A DNA stretch of 64,000 bases, taken from contig JADJMM010000019.1 of assembly GCA_016709575.1 (NCBI GenBank), forward strand, positions 23,256-87,255. The letters are read 5' to 3'. Each line of letters starts with the position of its first letter. Position 1 is the stretch's first letter. Made by a program: the position numbers and the translations under genes. Source of the stretch: Sphingobacteriaceae bacterium. GTDB taxonomy: Bacteria > Bacteroidota > Bacteroidia > B-17B0 > Aurantibacillaceae. Shown here one piece after another: positions 59,061 to 64,000 of this stretch. Below the pieces are notes generated by a model that searched no databases, had not been told where the DNA came from, and worked only from the letters and a program-made list of their open reading frames with translations.

Positions 59061-60830
59061 ATGGATTTAAAGCGGGTAAATTTTATAGAGAAGTTGATTA
59101 ATTGGGTTCATGAAAAAACGAATGAAAAACAGTTCTTAATTTTCTCAAGTATATTGGTTGGCGTAAGCGCAGGTCTTGCTGCAGTTATTTTAAAGTTATT
59201 TGTTTTCTTTATTCGACAGTATCTCGTTGAAGATTACTTATTCAGGTTTGACTATAAGTACTTATACCTCCTCCTTCCGATTATAGGAATCGGCTTAACC
59301 GTATTCATAGTTAAGTACTTTTTTAAGAACAATTTAAATAGGGGGAATACTGCGATTTTATATTCAATTGCTAAAAAAAGTAGCTTTCTACCCTTTCATC
59401 AAATGTATTCGCATGTCATTACAAGCTGATTAACAGTTGGTTTTGGGGGGGTCAGCAGGTTTAGAATCTCCGATTGTCAGTACTGGCTCGGCTATTGGGT
59501 CGAACTTCAAAAACATATAAACTTAGTTACAAAGATCGGACATTATTACTTGCAGCTGGAGCAGCCGGAGGGATTGCAGGTGCTTTTAACGCTCCCATTG
59601 CAGGAGTACTTTTGCCTTAGAAGTTATTTTTAGTTGACATGGTATTGGAGCATTTATTCCATTACTCATAGCTGCTGCATCAGTGCATTATTATCTAAAT
59701 TATTTTAAACAAACTGATTTACTTTTTTAGACTAAAGCAACCATTCGATTATCATAATGTTCCTTTTATATAATACTTGGAGTTGTAGCAGGAGTTGTAT
59801 CCTTTATTACGTTAATTTTTTGATAAAGTTGAATCCAGATTTAGTAAAATAAAATCGGGTTTTTCAAAAATGGCTCATTGGCGGAATTACACTAGCATTT
59901 CTTTTCGCACTTTTCCCTTCGTTATTTGGGGAAGGTTATGAAAGCATAAAATCACTTGCAGAGCTCAAGGCTCCTGATTTGTATAAAAATAGTATGCTCT
60001 TAACTTTTATCACTGATAAATGGTCTCTTCTGTTTTTTCTTACTATGACTTTATTGATCAAGGTTGTTGCTACAGGCATCACTCTTGGTAGCGGTGGAAA
60101 CGGAGGCAACTTTGCTCCTTCATTGTTTGTTGGAGCGTATCTTGGTTTTATTTTTTTCGTTTCTTCTTAATGCAATGGGGTTTGAAAATATACCAGTAAG
60201 TAATTTTACTATTGTAGCGATGGCAGGTATATTAAGTGGTGTATTTCTGCACCCTTAACGGGGATATTCCTCATCGCTGAAATCACGGGCGGTTATGAAT
60301 TAATTATTCCATTAATGATTGTGTCTTCCATAAGCTATGTGATTGTAAAACGATTCCATCCTGAATCGCTAGATGTTAGAAGATTAAAAGCAAAAGGAGC
60401 AATTGTTTCTGATAATAAAGACACTAGTATATTAAGCAAAATAGACACAGAAGAAAATGATTGAAACCGATTTTGCAACCATTCACTTTAAAGCCACATT
60501 GCGTGATATTGTTGAAACGGTAAAGCACTCCAAAAAGAAATACTTTCCTATTGTAAAAAAGAACAATAAATTATTAGAATTATTTATTTGGATAATATCC
60601 GAGAAGAAATGTTCAATACAGAACACTATGATTCAGTAACAGCAAAGGAAGTAATGCGTAAGCCATCTATGGTGATTGATTCAAGCGAAGACATATTTTC
60701 AATAATGAAAAAATTTGAAGAGTCGGGGCAATGGAATTTACCTGTTGTAAAAGAAGGTATTTATATTGGTTTTTTATCTAAGTCGAGTATTCTTGATAAG
60801 TACAGGCATGAATTGCTTGTAACTGTATAA
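59061..60830 (+). CDS. ClC-family chloride channel/antiporter with C-terminal CBS domains, frameshifted
   Basis: About 590 residues. ClC motifs: GFGGSAGLESPIVSTGSAIG (residues equal to GxExP, gating Glu kept in GLESP), AAGAAGGIAGAFNAPIAGVL and GGNGGNFAPSLFVGAYLG (GxFxP). After the channel (PLTGIFLIAEITGGYELIIP) there are two CBS domains (LRDIVETVKHSKKKYFPIVK; AKEVMRKPSMVIDSSEDIFS). Moves chloride, perhaps in exchange for protons, with CBS nucleotide control. It starts 8 nt after DUF389. Frame changes near 59425, 59510, 59625, 59660, 59740, 59820, 60165, 60250, 60450, 60580. Confidence 0.88.
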
Positions 60831-60916
60831 GAAAAAGCGGCTAAATCACAAACTTATGCCCGCTCTTTATATATTGAAAAGTATTTATCTTCATAAAGAT
60901 ACAATTTTGTTTTAAT

Positions 60917-61255
60917 ATGGCATATAATGAGAAATTAGTTGACAGAATTAGAGAGTCTTTAATTGACTTACCAAAGATTGAAGAGAAATATATGTTTGAT
61001 GGCGTTTGCCTTATGGTTGCTGGTAAAATGTGTATAGGTGTTGTTAAAGATGAAATGATGTGCGGATCGATCCTCTTTGGATGAAGTTGTACTTGAAAAA
61101 CGGGATGCCGACCGATGGATTTTACCGGAAAAAGGATGAAAGGCTGGTTTTTATAAGTGATGAAGGGATGAAAACAAAAAGGCATTTGAATATTGGGTGA
61201 GTTATGTCTTGAGTTTAATTCAAAGGCTAAAGCGAGTAAAGAAGCCGAAAAGTAA
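60917..61255 (+). CDS. TfoX/Sxy N-terminal-domain protein, frameshifted
   Basis: About 113 residues: YNEKLVDRIRESLIDLPKIE, EKYMFDGVCLMVAGKMCIGV, VKDEMMC, and in the next frame RPMDFTGK-like followed by FISDEGMKTKKAFEYWV. This is the small TfoX_N protein found alone in Bacteroidota; despite the name its link to competence is not established. Frame changes near 61065, 61090, 61140 and 61200. Single gene. Confidence 0.8.
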
Positions 61256-61557
61256 CATCTAATCATTGGCTCACTTTTCACCAAAATTACCGTAAAATAC
61301 GATAACCGCCCCTATTTCTGACCAACCCTAAACACCTTGCAGAAGTGGCTTATCGCCCGTAAATCGGCTAAAAATCGCTGAATTTCAGCATCTTTCAATT
61401 CTTCAGGGTTTTCGTTGGTTTTTTGGTTCGAACAGGGTAAATTTGAGCCCGCAGATAAATACTAAAGTCCGCCTAAGGCGGACTTTTTTGTTTTAAAAAG
61501 CACACTTCACTTCATATTTAGTTTTTGTATATTTATTTCAATTTAAAGCAATACTCC
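61256..61557. other. Intergenic region
   Basis: About 300 nt before the FG-GAP protein gene. It holds the terminator at 61464-61489 and a GGTTCGAACAGGG segment that resembles a T-loop but has no tRNA around it. No gene is seen. Confidence 0.5.
61464..61489 (+). terminator. Strong Rho-independent terminator
   Basis: AAAGTCCGCC / GGCGGACTTT, a perfect 10-bp GC-rich stem with a three-base loop, followed by T6. There is no clear gene in the 200 nt before it, so it may end the TfoX-like transcript or an RNA not recognised here. Confidence 0.85.
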
Positions 61558-63188
61558 ATGAAACAATCCTTGATAATTCTCTTGCTAATAGTTTGCATTA
61601 AAATAAATGCACAAACATCACCTGCAGTAACCTGGACATTCGGTATAAATTCTGCGTGCTTTGGAAGTGCAGCAGCAGCTGATTTGGACAATGATGGAAA
61701 GAAAGAGATTGTGTTTGCAACTTAATGATGATGGAAAAGTATATTGTCTAAATGCAGAGAATGGCACTTTTAAATTGGTCGTACAACATAGGAGGTTGTG
61801 GTGATGTGGCTTTAAATATTTACGATTTGGATTCAGACGGACAGTTGGATGTTTTTGTCAACGGATCATGCAATCCTACTGCTTTTTGCATAAACGGTAA
61901 TACCGGCGTTCTTACATGGTCGGTTGCTTCAGGTGGTGGCGATTCTCCTGCAACTATAGCAAACATGGATACTGATATAAAACCTGAAATAGTTTTGGTA
62001 ATTTTTCAGGACAAGTACGAATTCTTAACGGGGAGGGATGGCTCTTTAGCAAAAGTGTGCAAGTATTTACGAATACAATACAAACTGATCCGGTTTTGGT
62101 GGATGCAAATAGCGATGGAAAATTAGATTTTATTGTAGGAAGTTATTTTGCTACCGCAGGCACTTATTATCTTCATTGTTACGATTACACAACTGCAACT
62201 CCTATTTGGACGCACACTGAAACAGCGGTTGGTAGTTTTACGCCTACCATGGTGGTGCTTTAGCTGATGTAGATAAAGACGGAAAATTAGAATATGTACT
62301 AGGAACAAATGATGGAGTAGTAAAAGCATTTAATGCGGAAGACGGTTCAGTATTATGGACAAAAGCCAGCACGGGAGGTTCTTGTTTTGGTCCTGTTTCT
62401 ATTGCTGATATAAACGCCGATGATACACTGGATGTAATTTACCATCGCCTTAATACTAATACCGGTATCGAAGTTATAAATGGATTCAACGCTAAATCAG
62501 AATGGAATTATCCTGTACCATTACAAGGTTCTTTTAGAGGTAGTGTTGTAAGTGATTTAAATGGAAATGGAAAATTAGATTTGGTGTCTTCTCATTACAT
62601 GGGCAAAGTGTATGCAGTAGAACCTTTCCTTGGAAACCTTTGGACGTTTGATGCACTTTCTTATTTCCCAACTTATCCAAGTACGGTTCCTTATATCTAA
62701 ACGGCCGACAATGCGCCATTAGTTTCTAATTTTGACGGAGACGGAATGTTGGATGTTTTCTTTGTTATAGGATATGGAACTTATACTGTTAATCCAAATG
62801 CCACCGGAAAAGCTTACATGGTGAAAGGTGGAGTTGGTACTTGTCCTGAATGGCTAATGTTTCGTTACGATCAAAAAAGTGATTTATTTACCAAAGGCTG
62901 ATATACTTTCTCAATGTGCTGTAACAGGTATTAAAAGTCAACCAACAATTGAATCACAAATCGAAATATATCCAAACCACGGCAACAAATATTTTAAATA
63001 TTGGAAAGCATATAATTCTAAGATAGAGTGGGTTGATGTATTGGATATCACCCGGAAGAAAAGTTTTAGAACTAAAAGGAAATAAATCTCAAATAAATAT
63101 TGAAGCCTTAGAGCAAGGTATCTATCAATTGCAAATAATTTCTGAAGGAAAAATTATTCGAGTAAGTTTATTAAAGATGAAATCTTAA
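61558..63188 (+). CDS. FG-GAP/VCBS-repeat protein with T9SS sorting domain, frameshifted
   Basis: About 543 residues: signal peptide (about 1-19, ending INAQ), then FG-GAP/VCBS repeats with Ca-binding loops (AAADLDNDGKKEIVFAT, NIYDLDSDGQLDVFVNG, VDANSDGKLDFIVGSY, ADVDKDGKLEYVLGT, SDLNGNGKLDLVSSHY), a seven-bladed propeller, and a C-terminal type A T9SS sorting domain (IEIYPNHGNKYFKI ... GIYQLQIISEGKIIRVSLLK). Frames change near 61725, 61765, 62000, 62055, 62245, 62875, 63000 and 63055, and a TAA near 62697 stops the frame at PYI without a shift. Surface-exposed, ligand unknown. Confidence 0.82.
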
Positions 63189-64000
63189 TCAGCAATCTCA
63201 AACAAATAACATTGCTCATAAACCCTCGGTGTAGAACCAAAATTTTAATTTGGCGGGTATTTTCCATTATCGGTTGGATAATGTTGTGAACCGTGTGTAA
63301 TGGTTGTCCTGTGTTTTACTTGGATCAATTCTTAAACTAGCCACCATAATGTGTGTCACATTTTGTTTTAAAGTAGGCGAGGGCGCTGTCAGGATGTGAT
63401 TGTTGTGTTAAGGAGTCTTTTTAGCCAACCTTTTCTGTAAATCGGAAAACTTTGCTTTTCCATACACAAAACTCATTGGGGCTTTTCACCACAAGCCGCT
63501 AAAGTTTCTTTTCTTTAAACTATCGGCGCACCATTCCCTGCAACGTGAGTATTTTTGCCAGTCAGGTGTATATCCAAAATATTTATCGCCTTTTAAATTT
63601 TTAGTAACAACAGGTAAGTTGGGAAAACCACGTTTCAGCTTGATAAAATACCAGACCAATTACCATGACGATGACAGCAGTGTAAATTAATTTTCCCATA
63701 CCGCCATTTTTAGTGCTGGTGATAGAAAGCATAAAAAAATCAACAACAACGTACAGGCATACAAGCTAAAATGATGCATTGGTTGGTCCCAACGCGCCTG
63801 TAGAATAATAAAAAAAGGATAATAAAGCCCCTTGCGCGCCCGAAAAGAATCCGAAGATAATAATAATGGTTTGTTTTTGTTTGTAGACTAAATATAAACC
63901 CAACAAGTATAATCACCACCACCAAAAGGCAAGCATGCCCGTAAACTTCAAACGACATTTCATCTCTCCATCCAATAATTTGAAAGAAACGTTTAGAGAG
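63185..64000 (-). CDS. C-terminal part of a membrane protein, possibly GT39/DUF2029-like, frameshifted
   Basis: The reading on the minus strand gives hydrophobic segments (FWWWWLYLLGLYLVY, IIIIFGFFSGAQGALLSFFY, LIYTAVIVMVIGLVFYQAL) and then a soluble tail with TPDWQKYSRCREWCADSLKK, MSFVYGKAKFSDLQK and KFKFWFYTEG. Integral membrane glycosyltransferases of Bacteroidota often end this way, but the catalytic N-terminal part lies outside the window, so the call is tentative. Many frame changes. Its stop overlaps that of the FG-GAP gene. Confidence 0.5.

Noticed and set aside
61425..61445. tRNA or tmRNA end (GGTTCGAA)
   Set aside because: No acceptor stem, anticodon arm or tmRNA features around it.

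Overview
The window is an AT-rich stretch of a Bacteroidota chromosome. The evidence is taxonomic in flavour throughout: type IX secretion (T9SS) C-terminal sorting domains on several secreted proteins, lipoproteins with short Cys lipoboxes, OMP beta-barrels, a GWxTD protein, NRDE/DUF4833/DUF6695-type proteins, absence of clear Shine-Dalgarno sequences before starts, and the Bacteroidota promoter form TTTG-N(19-22)-TAnnTTTG ahead of a tRNA-His gene, a small lipoprotein gene and a restriction-modification controller gene. I cannot name a genus.

Consensus quality matters for reading the annotation. Many genes are split by single-base losses, mostly in homopolymers, while protein similarity continues without a gap in the next frame. 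In 1-31 kb this happens about once per 2 kb; from about 36 kb to the end it happens every few hundred bases. I treat these genes as probably intact in the organism and give the span of the repaired gene. A block at 4969-5181 consists almost only of C and T homopolymers and looks like failed consensus.

Layout. 1-9 kb: end of a PHA synthase, fabD, an outer-membrane protein, alanine dehydrogenase, a YfiT-like DinB protein, a PhnA-type zinc-ribbon protein, a lipoprotein, tadA and an M43 metalloprotease exported by T9SS. 8-15.4 kb (minus strand): glycosyltransferase, gap, a WG-repeat protein, pruA, parB, parA and a UPF0173 hydrolase. 15.6-31.5 kb: a GWxTD lipoprotein, AI-2E family transporter, tRNA-His, a polysaccharide flippase, pyrD overlapping an HMG-CoA lyase gene, an LRR protein, T9SS cargo, OMP barrel overlapping ubiX, OmpA, and a protein that joins fifteen exact 12-residue repeats to a two-helix K+ channel.

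31.5-43.2 kb is an accessory island next to tRNA-Ser(GGA). Its left half (minus strand) carries a serine recombinase and small unknown genes, including a zinc-finger protein and a membrane coiled-coil protein. Its right half (plus strand) is a tightly packed defence operon: an XRE regulator with its own overlapping promoter/operator, a single-chain type IIG restriction-modification enzyme, a class 2 OLD nuclease with a UvrD-like helicase (a Gabija GajA/GajB pair), and an Abi_C-domain abortive infection protein. Neighbours overlap or are separated by about 4 nt, so the five genes probably act as one regulated anti-phage unit. This is the most interesting system in the window.

43.2-53 kb (plus strand) starts with an ECF sigma factor and a zf-HC2-like anti-sigma protein and continues with a Cys/His-rich secreted protein, OB-fold protein, YceI, a stand-alone CoaB, DUF4833, DinB, NRDE and DUF6695 proteins, then peroxiredoxin, two thioredoxin-fold proteins, a T9SS protein, an AhpD-like protein, a GDCCV-type Cys-rich protein and a DUF326 four-helix copper-binding protein: a thiol/metal/oxidative stress region. 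53-61 kb holds a CPA antiporter, a Crp/Fnr regulator, a universal stress protein, a GNAT-nitrilase fusion, a ribosome hibernation factor, a DUF389 membrane protein and a ClC channel with CBS domains, which reads as a survival or energy-limitation cluster. The end contains a TfoX-like protein, an FG-GAP/VCBS T9SS protein and the C-terminal part of a membrane protein.
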